Shown piece after piece: positions 34,155 through 44,188 of a stretch of 53,853 nucleotides of DNA. Positions within the stretch are counted from its first letter, which is position 1. Every line of letters begins with the position of its first letter. A program made the position numbers and the translations under genes. The DNA is from Spirochaetaceae bacterium (GTDB lineage Bacteria > Spirochaetota > Spirochaetia > Treponematales > Treponemataceae). A model generated the notes under the pieces. The model was not told the DNA's origin, did not search any database, and saw only the letters and a list, made by a program, of their open reading frames with translations. The stretch covers positions 1-53,853 of the forward strand of contig JAGARR010000031.1 of NCBI GenBank assembly GCA_017622135.1. The letters run 5' to 3'.

Positions 34155-35177
34155 ATGGAAGCAGAGAAGGAATATCATTTCAACGCATCTCAGCTGGAAG
34201 CGGGGCTGGCCTCCCTGACGGAGCTGGGGGTGACCCGCCTGTTGGTGCGTGACAGGGCCATTACCGGCAGTCGCGACGGATTCCTGCGTTTTCTCGGTCG
34301 TGCCCAGCAGGAGGCGCCGGATCTTTTCTATAAATTTTATCTGGAGCCAGCTGTTCTGGACGGCCAGCTGTGCCAGGTCCTGTCTGGATTCTACTGCTCC
34401 CTGCAGCTGCCGCTGGATGCCGCCACCTTTGCTGGACGGAAGGCCTTTGAGCGGAAGATTGGGCTGCTGAACAGAAGCGGCCTTGTCTTTGGCTTTGACC
34501 TGGACTTTGCGGCGGATGGGGAGGACTCCGCCCGGCTGTTCAAAGACAGACTGAACATGGCCCTCTCCTTGTATCCCAATCACCTGGACTTTCCCCAGCT
34601 GGAGGAGGGGCTGCCGGCTTCCACCAAGTCCTTTTCCTCCCGGGACATCAATCTGGCCGCCGACAAGGCCCATGCCTGCACCCTGTTCTATTCCGAGGGG
34701 CGGGCGGTGCCCTGGTTTCTCAGTGTGCTGAAGCCCCTGCGCATCAGTGCCGACGCCTTCTTCGCCGACTTTGCCGAGTGGCTGCGGTGCAACAACCTGG
34801 GGCGGGATGGGAGCGGTGCCGGGGTGCGGGCTGGCTCTGGAGAGGGCCTGGCTGACTGCCACTTGAGTCATCAGGAGATTGAGCGGATGCAGCTGTCCTT
34901 TCTGGAGCTGAAGTATCAGGAGAAGGGGCTGGAGCACCTGCTGCCGGTGGTGCGGGAGCTGGTGCGGTTCAACGGTGCCTTTGCCCGGCTGGTGGGGGAG
35001 GACCAGGAGTGTGAGCTGGAGCTGGCATTCCACCCGGATGATCTGGGCTCTCCCTATTCCCAGGATGTGGTGGCCTTCGCAGAGAACGTGTGCATGGAGC
35101 ATTGTCATGTCCGCCTGTGTTGGATGCAGGACAAGGAGGGGAACAATTTCCCCCACTGGCAGTTTGTGCAGGAATGA
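34155..35177 (+). CDS. Conserved-looking cytoplasmic protein, unknown function
   Basis: 340 residues from the ATG at 34155 (MEAEKEYHFNASQLEAGLASL); the frame opens earlier inside the terminator tail. No signal peptide or membrane segment. Contains TELGVTRLLVRDRAITGS, RSGLVFGFDLDFA and HPDDLGSPYSQDVVAFAENVCMEHCHVRLCWMQ; the late segment reads like the end of a TIM-barrel-type protein. I cannot name the family. No obvious ribosome site. It sits between the asnA terminator and grpE. Confidence 0.75.
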   Translation: MEAEKEYHFNASQLEAGLASLTELGVTRLLVRDRAITGSRDGFLRFLGRAQQEAPDLFYKFYLEPAVLDGQLCQVLSGFYCSLQLPLDAATFAGRKAFERKIGLLNRSGLVFGFDLDFAADGEDSARLFKDRLNMALSLYPNHLDFPQLEEGLPASTKSFSSRDINLAADKAHACTLFYSEGRAVPWFLSVLKPLRISADAFFADFAEWLRCNNLGRDGSGAGVRAGSGEGLADCHLSHQEIERMQLSFLELKYQEKGLEHLLPVVRELVRFNGAFARLVGEDQECELELAFHPDDLGSPYSQDVVAFAENVCMEHCHVRLCWMQDKEGNNFPHWQFVQE

Positions 35178-35298
35178 TGAAAAAAACTCTAAAAATATTG
35201 ACGATTGAACAGTGCAAATAGTATCTTTTATTCAGAAACTAGTGGATACAGGCAGTCAGATGTTCTGGCAGGCCAAAGTTTACGCTTTTAGGAAGTAG

Positions 35299-35949
35299 AT
35301 GATGAAGAAACAGGAACAGCAGGAAGAGGTGGAGCAGCAGGAGGTTTCCCAGCCAGCTTCCAATGAGTCGGTTCAGCAGGAGTCTGCCGTTGACAGCGAG
35401 GCTTCCGAAGATGTCCAGGAGGATCCCATCCAGAAGCTGGAGCGGGAACGTTCTGAGCTGGAGGCCAAGAACAAGGAGCTGCACAACCAGTATCTTTTGG
35501 CTATGGCGGACTTTGACAACTACCGCAAGCGGATGATCAAGGAGAAGCAGGAGGCCTTCGACTATGCCAACGCCAACCTTCTTTCCGATCTGCTGGAGAG
35601 TCTGGACAACTTTGACCGTGCTCTGGATGCCGCTGCCTCCGCCACTGACGTTGCCAGCGTGGTGGATGGGGTGAAGATGATCAAGAACCAGCTGGTGTCC
35701 ATGCTGGAGAACAAGTACAATCTGGCTGGCTACGGCGAGAAGGGTGATGCCTTCGATCCCAACATCCACGAGGCCATCGGAAGTATGCAGGCACCAGTTG
35801 CCGAGCCGGTGTGTTCGGAAGTATATTTAAAGGGATACAAGCTGAAGGAGCGGATTATCCGCCATGCGAAGGTGATGGTCCAGATGCCTGACGGCAGCGT
35901 CAGTGGAGACGGAGCAGATGGGACTGCTCCCACCGGTGGGGCTGAATAA
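35299..35949 (+). CDS. grpE: Nucleotide exchange factor GrpE
   Basis: 216 residues. A long Gln/Glu-rich disordered start (about 1-45), a coiled coil (about 50-100), then [36 protein letters not shown] and the beta-wing [39 protein letters not shown]. Releases ADP from DnaK. Two adjacent ATGs; AGGAAG is upstream. A possible promoter TTGACG-17-GTATCT sits at about 35200. DnaK follows 35 bp later. No CIRCE repeat seen. Confidence 0.95.
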   Translation: MMKKQEQQEEVEQQEVSQPASNESVQQESAVDSEASEDVQEDPIQKLERERSELEAKNKELHNQYLLAMADFDNYRKRMIKEKQEAFDYANANLLSDLLESLDNFDRALDAAASATDVASVVDGVKMIKNQLVSMLENKYNLAGYGEKGDAFDPNIHEAIGSMQAPVAEPVCSEVYLKGYKLKERIIRHAKVMVQMPDGSVSGDGADGTAPTGGAE

Positions 35950-35984
35950 CAAAGATTTTTTCTGAATTAGAGGAGATAAAAGCT

Positions 35985-37928
35985 ATGGGAAAGATTATCG
36001 GAATTGACCTTGGAACAACCAATTCCTGCGTTGCTGTGATGGAAGGTGGCGAGCCTGTTGTCATCCAGAATTCAGAGGGTGGACGCACCACTCCCTCCAT
36101 CGTGGGGTTTACCGCCAAGGGTGAGCGGATTGTTGGTCAGCCTGCAAAGAACCAGATGGTCACTAATCCTGAGAACACAGTATATTCAATCAAGCGCTTC
36201 ATCGGTCACCGCTACAACGAGCTGTCCGGCGAGGCAAAGATGGTTCCCTACAAGGTGGTGGACCACGGGGAGGATGTCCGCATCGACATTGAGGGCAAGG
36301 AATATTCTCCCCAGGAGATCAGCGCATTCATCCTCCAGAAGATGAAGAAGACGGCCGAGGACTACCTGGGTCAGACGGTTACCGAGGCGGTCATCACCGT
36401 TCCCGCCTACTTCAACGACGCCCAGCGCCAGGCCACCAAGGATGCCGGAAAGATTGCCGGCCTTGACGTAAAGCGCATCATCAACGAGCCCACCGCCGCC
36501 TCCCTGGCGTATGGCTTCAACAAGGAGTCCAAGTCCGAGAAGACCATCGCAGTCTACGACTTGGGTGGTGGTACCTTCGATATTTCCATCCTGGAGCTGG
36601 GAGACGGTGTGTTCGAGGTGAAGTCCACCGCCGGTGACACCCATCTGGGAGGTGACGACTTTGACCGCCGCATCATCAACTGGCTCATCGACGAGTTCAA
36701 GGCTGACTCCGGCATCGACCTGTCCCAGGACCGCATGGCCCTGCAGCGTCTCCGTGAGGCCGCTGAGAAGGCAAAGATTGAGCTGTCCGCCGTGGCCAGC
36801 ACGGAAATCAACCTGCCCTTTATCACTGCCGATGCCTCTGGACCCAAGCACCTGCAGAAGTCCCTGACACGGGCAAAGTTCGAGCAGATGACCGAGGATC
36901 TGCTGGAGCGCACCAAGGAGCCCTGCCGCAAGGCCATGCAGGATGCCGGTGTCTCCGCCGACCAGATTGACGAGGTGCTGCTGGTGGGTGGCTCCACCCG
37001 TATGCCCAAGGTCATGCAGGTGGTGAAGGAGCTTTTCGGCAAGGAAGGCTCCAAGGGAGTGAACCCCGACGAGGCGGTGGCTGTTGGCGCTGCAATCCAG
37101 GGCGGAATCCTGGGCGGCGACGTGAAGGATGTGCTGCTGCTGGACGTGACACCCCTGTCACTGGGTATTGAGACCATGGGTGGCGTGTTCACCAAGCTCA
37201 TTCCCCGCAACACCACCATTCCTACCCGCAAGAGCCAGATCTTCTCCACTGCAGCCGACGGACAGACTGCTGTTTCCATCCACGTGCTGCAGGGAGAGCG
37301 GGAGATGGCCGGACAGAACCGCACCCTGGGGCGTTTTGACCTGGTGGGAATTCCTGCCGCCCCCCGTGGTGTTCCCCAGATTGAGGTTACCTTCGATATC
37401 GATGCCAATGGTATTGTCCATGTTTCCGCCAAGGACCTGGGTACCGGCAAGGAGCAGTCCGTCCGCATCGAAAGCTCCAGCGGTCTCAGCGACAGCGAGA
37501 TTGACCGCATGGTGAAGGAGGCTGAGGCAAACGCCGAGGCAGACAAGCGTGAGCGTGAGAAGGTGGAGGTTCGCAACGAGGCGGACTCCTTGGTCTACGC
37601 CACCGAGAAGAGCATGGGCGAGCTGGGCGACAAGGTGAATGGTGCCGACAAGCAGAAGATTGACGATGCCATTGCCGCCCTGAAGCGTGCCCTTGAGGGA
37701 GATAATGTTGAGGAGATCAAGGCCAAGACCGAAGAGTTGAAGCAGGCCTCCTACAAGATTGCCGAGGAAGTGTACAAGCAGCAGCAGGCCGCTGGAGCTG
37801 GCGCTGGCCCCGACATGGGTGGTGCAGGTCCCGATATGGGCGGCGCCGCTGGCAATGCCGGTGGAACAGGCCCCAACAAGGGTACTGCTGAGGATGTAAG
37901 CTACGAGGTTGTGGACGACGACAAGTAA
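35985..37928 (+). CDS. dnaK: Chaperone DnaK (Hsp70)
   Basis: 647 residues. ATPase domain with [52 protein letters not shown] and [14 protein letters not shown]; substrate domain with [14 protein letters not shown]; lid and a Gly/Ala/Met-rich tail ending [10 protein letters not shown]. The tail carries two [12 protein letters not shown] repeats. GAGGAG precedes the ATG. Followed by a terminator; grpE is upstream in the same operon. Confidence 0.98.
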   Translation: MGKIIGIDLGTTNSCVAVMEGGEPVVIQNSEGGRTTPSIVGFTAKGERIVGQPAKNQMVTNPENTVYSIKRFIGHRYNELSGEAKMVPYKVVDHGEDVRIDIEGKEYSPQEISAFILQKMKKTAEDYLGQTVTEAVITVPAYFNDAQRQATKDAGKIAGLDVKRIINEPTAASLAYGFNKESKSEKTIAVYDLGGGTFDISILELGDGVFEVKSTAGDTHLGGDDFDRRIINWLIDEFKADSGIDLSQDRMALQRLREAAEKAKIELSAVASTEINLPFITADASGPKHLQKSLTRAKFEQMTEDLLERTKEPCRKAMQDAGVSADQIDEVLLVGGSTRMPKVMQVVKELFGKEGSKGVNPDEAVAVGAAIQGGILGGDVKDVLLLDVTPLSLGIETMGGVFTKLIPRNTTIPTRKSQIFSTAADGQTAVSIHVLQGEREMAGQNRTLGRFDLVGIPAAPRGVPQIEVTFDIDANGIVHVSAKDLGTGKEQSVRIESSSGLSDSEIDRMVKEAEANAEADKREREKVEVRNEADSLVYATEKSMGELGDKVNGADKQKIDDAIAALKRALEGDNVEEIKAKTEELKQASYKIAEEVYKQQQAAGAGAGPDMGGAGPDMGGAAGNAGGTGPNKGTAEDVSYEVVDDDK

Positions 37929-38021
37929 GTCCACAAGATGGAGAGGCGGGAAGGTTCTGTGAGGTAGGTGCAGGTGGAAGCCTGGCTGCTAGGTAGAATC
38001 CCCGCCTCAACCTGTCATTCC

Positions 38022-38058
38022 CCGCCGTTCCTCTACGACGGCGGCATTTTATTTTTTA
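38022..38058 (+). terminator. Terminator between dnaK and dnaJ
   Basis: CCGCCG (38022-38027) pairs with CGGCGG (38039-38044), then CATTTTATTTTTT. It implies dnaJ has its own promoter or depends on read-through. Confidence 0.8.
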
Positions 38059-38113
38059 CTGACAACCTGTGCTGGCTCCATGAGGAGGCACAGGCCATAC
38101 GGAAGGCAATGTA

Positions 38114-39250
38114 ATGGCGAAGCGGGATTATTACGAGGTTCTGGGAGTCCAGAAGAACGCTACAAAGGATGAGATAAAGAAGGGCTACCGGAAGCTGGCT
38201 GTCCAGTACCACCCCGACAAGAATCCGGGAGACAAGGAGGCGGAGGAGAAATTCAAGGAGGCTACTGAGGCCTACGAGATTCTTTCCGACGAGCAGAAGC
38301 GACAAATCTATGATCAGTACGGTTTTGCAGGCCTTGAGGGTATGGGCGGCGGTGGCGGTGGGTATTCCCACGCCTACGCCGACTTCAGCGACCTCTTTGA
38401 GGGATTTGACCTGGGAGGCATCTTTGGCAACATATTTGGAGGTGGTGGAGGCAGTGGTGGCCGACGCCGTTCCCCCGATGCCCCCAACCAGGGTGCCAGT
38501 CTTCGCTATGACATGGAGATAAGCTTCAAGGAGGCGGTGTACGGCACCGAGAAGCAGGTGCAGTTCCAGCACACGGAGGCCTGCGAAGCCTGCAAAGGCA
38601 GTGGGGGGGCTGCTGGTGCCAAACGAAAGACCTGCGGCACCTGCGGTGGTTCCGGTCAGGTTCGTAAGAACACGGGCTTCTTTGCCTTTGCCCAGACCTG
38701 CCCCACCTGCGGCGGAGAAGGTTCCGTTATCGACAACCCCTGCAAGGTGTGCGGTGGCTCCGGCCTCCAGCCCAAGCGGAAGAAGATCAACATCCAGATT
38801 CCCGCAGGTGTCGACAACGGCAAGCGCATCACCATCCCCCGGCAGGGTGATGCCGGCAGAAACGGTGGTCCCGCCGGTGACCTGATCATTGTGGTGCACG
38901 TGGCCCGCCACCAGTATTTCGAGCGCAGCGGCAACGACCTGTATTGCGCCGTTCCCATTTCCGCCACCCAGGCCATCCTTGGTGCCGAGATTCAGGTTAC
39001 CTCCTTGGATGACAAGAAGATAAAGCTCAAGATTCCCGCTGGCACCCCCCACGGAAAGCTGCTGCGGCTGAAGAACGAAGGGGTCCCCTTTAGCGGCACC
39101 AGCAGGAAGGGTGACCTGTACATCAAGGTGCTGGTGGAGGTTCCCACAAAGCTTTCCTCAAAGCAGCGGGAGCTTCTGGAGGAATTTATGAAGCTTGAGA
39201 AGCCTTCCGATTCTCCCCTGCCCAGGGCCCTGTCTGAGCTGGAGCGCTAG
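38114..39250 (+). CDS. dnaJ: Chaperone DnaJ (Hsp40)
   Basis: 378 residues. J domain with [26 protein letters not shown] (HPD motif), Gly/Phe-rich linker ([16 protein letters not shown]), four CxxCxGxG zinc repeats ([32 protein letters not shown]), and C-terminal peptide-binding domains. Delivers substrates to DnaK and stimulates its ATPase. GGAAGG lies about 9 nt before the ATG. Separated from dnaK by a terminator. Confidence 0.98.
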   Translation: MAKRDYYEVLGVQKNATKDEIKKGYRKLAVQYHPDKNPGDKEAEEKFKEATEAYEILSDEQKRQIYDQYGFAGLEGMGGGGGGYSHAYADFSDLFEGFDLGGIFGNIFGGGGGSGGRRRSPDAPNQGASLRYDMEISFKEAVYGTEKQVQFQHTEACEACKGSGGAAGAKRKTCGTCGGSGQVRKNTGFFAFAQTCPTCGGEGSVIDNPCKVCGGSGLQPKRKKINIQIPAGVDNGKRITIPRQGDAGRNGGPAGDLIIVVHVARHQYFERSGNDLYCAVPISATQAILGAEIQVTSLDDKKIKLKIPAGTPHGKLLRLKNEGVPFSGTSRKGDLYIKVLVEVPTKLSSKQRELLEEFMKLEKPSDSPLPRALSELER

Positions 39251-39385
39251 GATTTGATGCTGGCTGGAAGTTCTTCTGGCCAGCTGAAGCGAGCTACCTT
39301 GTCCAGAGAGTTTTTTTCAATTTCAATAGTACGTCCTTTCCTTTTCTCCTGTTTTTTCTTGTACGGTTTTATTTTTTCACACTGT

Positions 39386-39393
39386 ATGTTATA
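39386..39393 (+). promoter_or_regulatory. Extended -10 promoter of the phosphatase-STAS operon
   Basis: TGTTATAAT, an extended -10, about 60 nt before the ATG at 39455. The -35 region has only a weak TTTTTT/TTTATT. A GAGGAG ribosome site follows. Confidence 0.5.
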
Positions 39394-39454
39394 ATTGCAG
39401 AACATTCTTCACCCTTGCATTGTGACGGATGGACTCTTACACTGAGGAGTTCCT

Positions 39455-40834
39455 ATGCTCAAGATCCGCCGGCGTCTTTGCTTGCTTGTAATCGACAGCA
39501 TTGTTGGCATTATTTTCATATTATTGTGCTTCTTCCTGCTGCCTCTTGGCCATTTCATCTTTTCTGTTGTCTGCTCGGTTCTCATTTTCATTGCGTTGCA
39601 GCTGGCGGGAGAGGCCGTGGCAAAGCATTTCTTCTCCAAGATAGACGACAAGGTGCTCAAAGAGGGGACAACAGGTATTCTTTCCGACTTCATCTTGAAG
39701 CTGCGATTCTGCTATTCTCTGGAGGATCTCTTTGCGGCCTGTGGAACTGTTTTGGAGATGGAGGGCGACTGCTCCGTACTCTTTGTGGACAATAACACCA
39801 ATTATGTTATCTATAATAGTCCCAACAAGCTGACCTGTACACCAGAGACCATGGATGTCTTGAGAATCAACTTTGGTGACCTGGAAAGCGATGGAATTTA
39901 TTTCCTCGATAGTAACTTTGGACTCACCACAGAATACAAGTCCACCCGTGGCTTTTTTCTGGTGTCTGGCAGTCATCACCTGTACGTTTTCTGTCGGTAT
40001 ACCCGCCTTTTTGACAAGGTTATTTATGACACCCTCTTTGAGGAGTATGCCCGCTTTTTGAACAGGGAGTCAATTATTTCTAATCTCACTGAAATCACTC
40101 AGCTTTCCCGTGAATGGGCAATGCTGGCGGATGTTCAGAAGGCCTTCCTTCCCACTGTGATGCCGGAGGTTCAGCGGTTGGAGCTGGCCTCCTATTTCCG
40201 ACCCCTGGTAAATGTTTCCGGAGACTATTACACGGTGCTTCCCTTGGATGAGCACAAGACGCTGGTGATGCTGGGAGATGTGTCTGGAAAGGGACTGGCT
40301 GCCGCACTGGTCATGGGGCTGGTGCTGAATACCGTCAAGATTGTGCAGGACAAGGAAGATCTGGTGGGTTTGATCTATTCCGTCGACCGGGCCATCAAGA
40401 ACATGAAGCTCCAGGACAAGTACACCGTTCTTTTTATCGGTATCATCGACACCAACAAGATGTCCATCAGGTACATCAACGCATCCATGTCGGATCCCAT
40501 CATCGTCACCCGCTCTCCCGACGGATACAGAATCAAGCCCCTTGCCTCCAACTGTTCCCTGGTGGGAATCATCGACCTTGAGGACGTGATGGTGGCGGAA
40601 CAGAAGCTGTTCCGTGGAGACTTGATTCTGATGGCCTCCGATGGTGTTTCCGAGGCCATGGACAAGGATGGTGTGGAGCTGGGAACCACGGATCTTTATC
40701 TCGGTACAATTAAGAACAGCGCCAACAAGTCCGCCAGTAATTTTGTGAACGACATTGCTGGCTTGGTGATGTCCTATTGTGATGCTAATCTTCGTGATGA
40801 TGTTACCATGTTGGTGGCAAAGGTTGAAGGCTGA
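39455..40834 (+). CDS. SpoIIE/RsbU-type serine phosphatase, intact active site
   Basis: 459 residues. Two N-terminal membrane segments (about 8-30 and 35-57), a GAF-like middle, and a C-terminal PP2C domain (about 220-459). All metal-binding acidic positions are present: VSGDYYT, LGDVSGKGLAAALVMG, MASDGVSEAMD, and LRDDVTMLV. It should dephosphorylate a STAS-domain antagonist to free an alternative sigma or other partner. First gene of a three-gene cluster; stop and next start overlap (TGATG). Resembles T. pallidum TP0218, from memory. Confidence 0.9.
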   Translation: MLKIRRRLCLLVIDSIVGIIFILLCFFLLPLGHFIFSVVCSVLIFIALQLAGEAVAKHFFSKIDDKVLKEGTTGILSDFILKLRFCYSLEDLFAACGTVLEMEGDCSVLFVDNNTNYVIYNSPNKLTCTPETMDVLRINFGDLESDGIYFLDSNFGLTTEYKSTRGFFLVSGSHHLYVFCRYTRLFDKVIYDTLFEEYARFLNRESIISNLTEITQLSREWAMLADVQKAFLPTVMPEVQRLELASYFRPLVNVSGDYYTVLPLDEHKTLVMLGDVSGKGLAAALVMGLVLNTVKIVQDKEDLVGLIYSVDRAIKNMKLQDKYTVLFIGIIDTNKMSIRYINASMSDPIIVTRSPDGYRIKPLASNCSLVGIIDLEDVMVAEQKLFRGDLILMASDGVSEAMDKDGVELGTTDLYLGTIKNSANKSASNFVNDIAGLVMSYCDANLRDDVTMLVAKVEG

Positions 40835-42999
40835 TGGTATACGTACTTCTTGTGGGATTGTTGACTGTTTTTTTAGTTGCGTTCTCCTATCGTGTTGATA
40901 AAGGAAAGCGTGATCAAGGAATTATGGTGAACAGTATACTTCTGCTTTTCACCTATACTCTTTGTAATTTCCTGAGCCTTGTGATGGTAAACTATTTCTC
41001 CAACTACACCATCACCTATATTTTGGCTCAAATGAGTGAGATTCTGGAGAATTTCTTTATATTGAATTTCTGTGTGAACATCATGGTGTTTCCTGCCTTG
41101 AAGAAGCACAAGCTTCTGGTGCTGGTGGAGGTGCTGATTGCGGCTTCCCTTGCCTTCAGCGTGTTCCACAGCTCCATGAACGTGAACTTTTCTCCTGAGA
41201 TAGGCCTCGTTCTGTATACACGGTATCTTACCACCTTCTTCACCGACTATCGCTGGAAGCATATTTGGGAAATCCTGTACCACTATGTTTTGCCTGGCAT
41301 TACCGCATTGTATATCATCGTTCGGCCCGACAATACAAGGACCCGGCTTGCCAGGGAACGTCTGGTGGTGAATCTGCTGGCCTTGGCGGTCATCGCTGTG
41401 TCTTACTCAACCTTTACCTATGCCTCAAAGGTTGTCCCGCTGTTTTATTCATTGAAATCCTACGGCTATTTTCTTGCCTTGATGCTGGCTTTCTGGGCGA
41501 CAAAAATATATGTTCTGTTTGATACCAAGTCTTTTATAGCCAGAGGACTACAGATTTTTTGGCTCTATGTGCTGCCGGCCTGTTACCTCAGTGCAGTGAC
41601 TGTCTTTGCTCTGCAGTATCGAGAGGAGTATCCCTGGCTGGTGGTGGCGTTCCTGGTGGTTGCCCTCACCTTGATTTTCATCAGAACCCACTCCCTACCA
41701 AAGATTTTCTCCAGGCGGAACCTGTCCTTTACCATCGGATACGAAAAGGAGCTGGAGCAGAAGCTGGCCAGTCTGGATTACAATCTTGCTCTGGAAAATT
41801 TTGGCAACCAGGTGGACACCATCCTCTCTGAGGAAATCAAGTCCACAGGAATCAATATCCTGATAAATGACGGGAATAGTTATTCCAGCGTCTACAGTTC
41901 CTTCCCGTCCATCAAGAACATGCCCTTGGAATATCCAGCTTTTGGTGTGATGATTGGTGTGGGACGGCAGGTGGCCATGAAGAACCAGCTGGAAACCCAC
42001 CACGCCCTGGCTGGTGCAAGGGCCGGCCTGAGTGAGCTTTTCGAGAAGAGCGGTGCCCAGGTCTGCATCCTGCTGGCAGAAGGATACCGTGTGTTCGGCC
42101 TTGTTCTGCTGGGAGAGAAGCGGCTGGGCAACGACTACACCTCCTACGACTACAATGTCTTCACCAAGCTGTATCCCTATTTCTTTATGGTGGGATACTA
42201 CATGAACAGCGTTGCCAACGAGGGTGTCATCGGTACCATCAACCGTGAGATCAGGATGTCCGACCAGATCATCCATTCCATCCAGGAGAATATGGACTTC
42301 ATCCGCAATCCCAAGGTGGACGTGGGCTACCTGATGAGTCCCGCCCGGAACATCGGCGGAGAATTCATCGACTTTATCAGGCTCACCGACACCCGCCACA
42401 TCATGGTGCTGGGCGCCATGAGTGGCCGTGGTATCACTGCCAGCATGTCCATGGTGATCATGAAGTCCATTCTGCGATCATTCCTGGCGGAGATCCATGA
42501 CTTCAAGGAGCTGGTGCAGAGAATCAATCACTTCATCCGGTTCAATCTGCCACGAGGAACCTATTTCGCCGGTGTCTTTGCCCTGCTGGACTTGGGAGAC
42601 AACACTATGTACTACATCAACTGCGGTGTTCCCACCCTGATGCTCTACACCCAGTCCTACAACAATGTCATCGAGATTCATGGTGACGGCCGAGTATTGG
42701 GCTTTGTACCAGATATTGCTCCATACCTGAAAGTCAAGAAAATAAAGCTGAATCCCGGTGATCTGGTGTTTGCTTGTACGGAAGGAATGATTGAGTCCCA
42801 GTCCCTCCGTGGAGAGGCTTTCGGAAAGGCTCGTATCCAGCGGTCCATTATGGACAATCTGAGCTATTCTTCCAACAAGATAATCCAGTTCACCTGCGAG
42901 AACCTGAAGGAGTTCACCTCGAAGGAACAGGAGGCGGATATCACCTGTCTCGTCATGAAGGTTTTTGCTGACAAGGAGGGAGCGAATGGAACAGCTTAA
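40834..42999 (+). CDS. Membrane protein with a degenerate SpoIIE/RsbU phosphatase domain
   Basis: 721 residues. About seven or eight N-terminal membrane helices (1-270), a GAF-like middle, and a C-terminal PP2C-like domain (about 470-721). The metal-binding residues are lost: the usual G-D-Y/F reads GGEFIDF, GDVSGKG reads GAMSGRG, and TDGVxEA reads TEGMIESQ; only the final ADIT Asp remains. It is therefore probably a non-catalytic sensor or binder. Translation is coupled to the active phosphatase upstream; the STAS gene start lies inside its 3' end (overlap of 14 bp). Confidence 0.87.
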   Translation: MVYVLLVGLLTVFLVAFSYRVDKGKRDQGIMVNSILLLFTYTLCNFLSLVMVNYFSNYTITYILAQMSEILENFFILNFCVNIMVFPALKKHKLLVLVEVLIAASLAFSVFHSSMNVNFSPEIGLVLYTRYLTTFFTDYRWKHIWEILYHYVLPGITALYIIVRPDNTRTRLARERLVVNLLALAVIAVSYSTFTYASKVVPLFYSLKSYGYFLALMLAFWATKIYVLFDTKSFIARGLQIFWLYVLPACYLSAVTVFALQYREEYPWLVVAFLVVALTLIFIRTHSLPKIFSRRNLSFTIGYEKELEQKLASLDYNLALENFGNQVDTILSEEIKSTGINILINDGNSYSSVYSSFPSIKNMPLEYPAFGVMIGVGRQVAMKNQLETHHALAGARAGLSELFEKSGAQVCILLAEGYRVFGLVLLGEKRLGNDYTSYDYNVFTKLYPYFFMVGYYMNSVANEGVIGTINREIRMSDQIIHSIQENMDFIRNPKVDVGYLMSPARNIGGEFIDFIRLTDTRHIMVLGAMSGRGITASMSMVIMKSILRSFLAEIHDFKELVQRINHFIRFNLPRGTYFAGVFALLDLGDNTMYYINCGVPTLMLYTQSYNNVIEIHGDGRVLGFVPDIAPYLKVKKIKLNPGDLVFACTEGMIESQSLRGEAFGKARIQRSIMDNLSYSSNKIIQFTCENLKEFTSKEQEADITCLVMKVFADKEGANGTA

Positions 43000-43312
43000 G
43001 ATTCAAGAGAAGAAAGGTGCCAATTACTTTCTGCTGGAGTTGACGGGTGTGCTGGACTCCTATAATTTTACCGAGCTGCAGCAAAAGGCGTTCTCCCTGG
43101 TGAAGGAAAACAATCTGGTGCTGGACTTGTCCGGCTTGCATTCCATGGATTCCTCCGGTCTCAGCGTAATCTTGGGGTCAAGCACCTTGGGGGAGGAGTA
43201 TGGACGGACCTTGTATATCATGAACCCATCCTCCAGTGCCAGAAAATCTTTGGAGTCCACGGGATTTATCGATATGTTCAATATCATCTACAGTGTTACG
43301 GAGGTAATCTAA
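42986..43312 (+). CDS. STAS-domain anti-sigma factor antagonist
   Basis: 108 residues from the ATG at 42986 (MEQLKIQEKKG), with AAGGAGGG 5 nt upstream. Single STAS domain with the phospho-acceptor loop LDLSGLHSMDSSGLSVILGS; the Ser in the DSSG motif is the likely phosphorylation site, the substrate of the neighbouring phosphatase. No kinase gene is in the window. Third gene of the partner-switch cluster. Confidence 0.92.
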   Translation: MEQLKIQEKKGANYFLLELTGVLDSYNFTELQQKAFSLVKENNLVLDLSGLHSMDSSGLSVILGSSTLGEEYGRTLYIMNPSSSARKSLESTGFIDMFNIIYSVTEVI

Positions 43313-44143
43313 TTGAAGAGATTGGTAGGTATCATGCTGGTGGCGGTGGTTTGCATTTCATCTGTCGCCTGTCAGCGGGGGCGTCCCATTGTCCAGAATG
43401 GGAGTGGGGCGGAAGAATCTAAGGCCGCCGTCAGTTTGAATCAGCTTTCCTCGGACGTACAGAAGCTGCAGCGTGTCTTTACCGCCCTGTCCCAGCGCAC
43501 TCGGGATGGGATTGTGAACGGTAGCCCCGAGGAGTTCCTGACTGACTTGAACCGTGTGCTTGCGGCGGATACCCAGGACCTGCTGACACTGGTGGACAAG
43601 CAGCATTATCTGGCGGCGGACTTTGTTCCTGCCGACATTGTAGCCTTGAAGCCCAATGACTTCTATCTTTTGAACCGCAACGATCTTTCCCTGCGGACTC
43701 CCGTGGAGGCGGGCCTGCGGAAAATGGCCGCCGCCGCCAAGAAGGAGGGCATCAATCTGGTGGTGAGCTCCACCTACCGCTCCTACGACTACCAGAAGAA
43801 TCTGTATGAGCGCAACGTCCGCCAGCTGGGAAAGGAGGTGGCAGACCGGGAGTCCGCTCCGCCGGGAGCCAGCCAGCACCAGCTGGGAGTGGCGGTGGAC
43901 TTTGGGTCCATCACCGATGAGTTTGCCCAGACAAAGCAGGGCAGGTGGCTGGCTGCCAACGCTGGCACCTACGGCTGGTCCCTGTCCTTTCCCGACGGCT
44001 ACGAGGATGTCACCGGCTACCGCTGGGAGTGCTGGCACTACCGCTACATCGGCGTGGAGGCGGTGGAATTCCAGCGGAAGTGGTTCTCCGACGTGCAGCA
44101 GTTTATGCTGGAGTTCATCCACGCATGGCGGACAGTGCAGTAA
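43313..44143 (+). CDS. VanY-like D-alanyl-D-alanine carboxypeptidase lipoprotein
   Basis: 276 residues from a TTG directly after the STAS stop, with GGAGG 8 nt upstream. Lipobox SSVAC (Cys near 20). The C-terminal half is a VanY peptidase: SSTYRSYDYQKNLY, SQHQLGVAVDFG and WECWHYRYIG hold the zinc His-Asp-His and catalytic residues. It should trim peptidoglycan stem peptides at the envelope. Probably co-transcribed with the partner-switch genes; ends in a good terminator. Confidence 0.9.
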   Translation: MKRLVGIMLVAVVCISSVACQRGRPIVQNGSGAEESKAAVSLNQLSSDVQKLQRVFTALSQRTRDGIVNGSPEEFLTDLNRVLAADTQDLLTLVDKQHYLAADFVPADIVALKPNDFYLLNRNDLSLRTPVEAGLRKMAAAAKKEGINLVVSSTYRSYDYQKNLYERNVRQLGKEVADRESAPPGASQHQLGVAVDFGSITDEFAQTKQGRWLAANAGTYGWSLSFPDGYEDVTGYRWECWHYRYIGVEAVEFQRKWFSDVQQFMLEFIHAWRTVQ

Positions 44144-44152
44144 ATGTTTTCC

Positions 44153-44188
44153 ATCCCTGCAAGGCGTATGTTTTGCAGGGATTTTTTT
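44153..44188 (+). terminator. Terminator after the VanY-like gene
   Basis: ATCCCTGCAA (44153-44162) pairs with TTGCAGGGAT (44173-44182), followed by a run of seven T. The convergent transporter gene ends at 44188. Confidence 0.9.

Noticed and set aside
33618..35156. 512-codon open frame on the minus strand
   Set aside because: Crosses asnA, its terminator and the next gene in antisense; low-complexity, no domain.
35178..35298. CIRCE/HrcA operator before grpE
   Set aside because: No TTAGCACTC-N9-GAGTGCTAA-like inverted repeat found, and no hrcA in the window.
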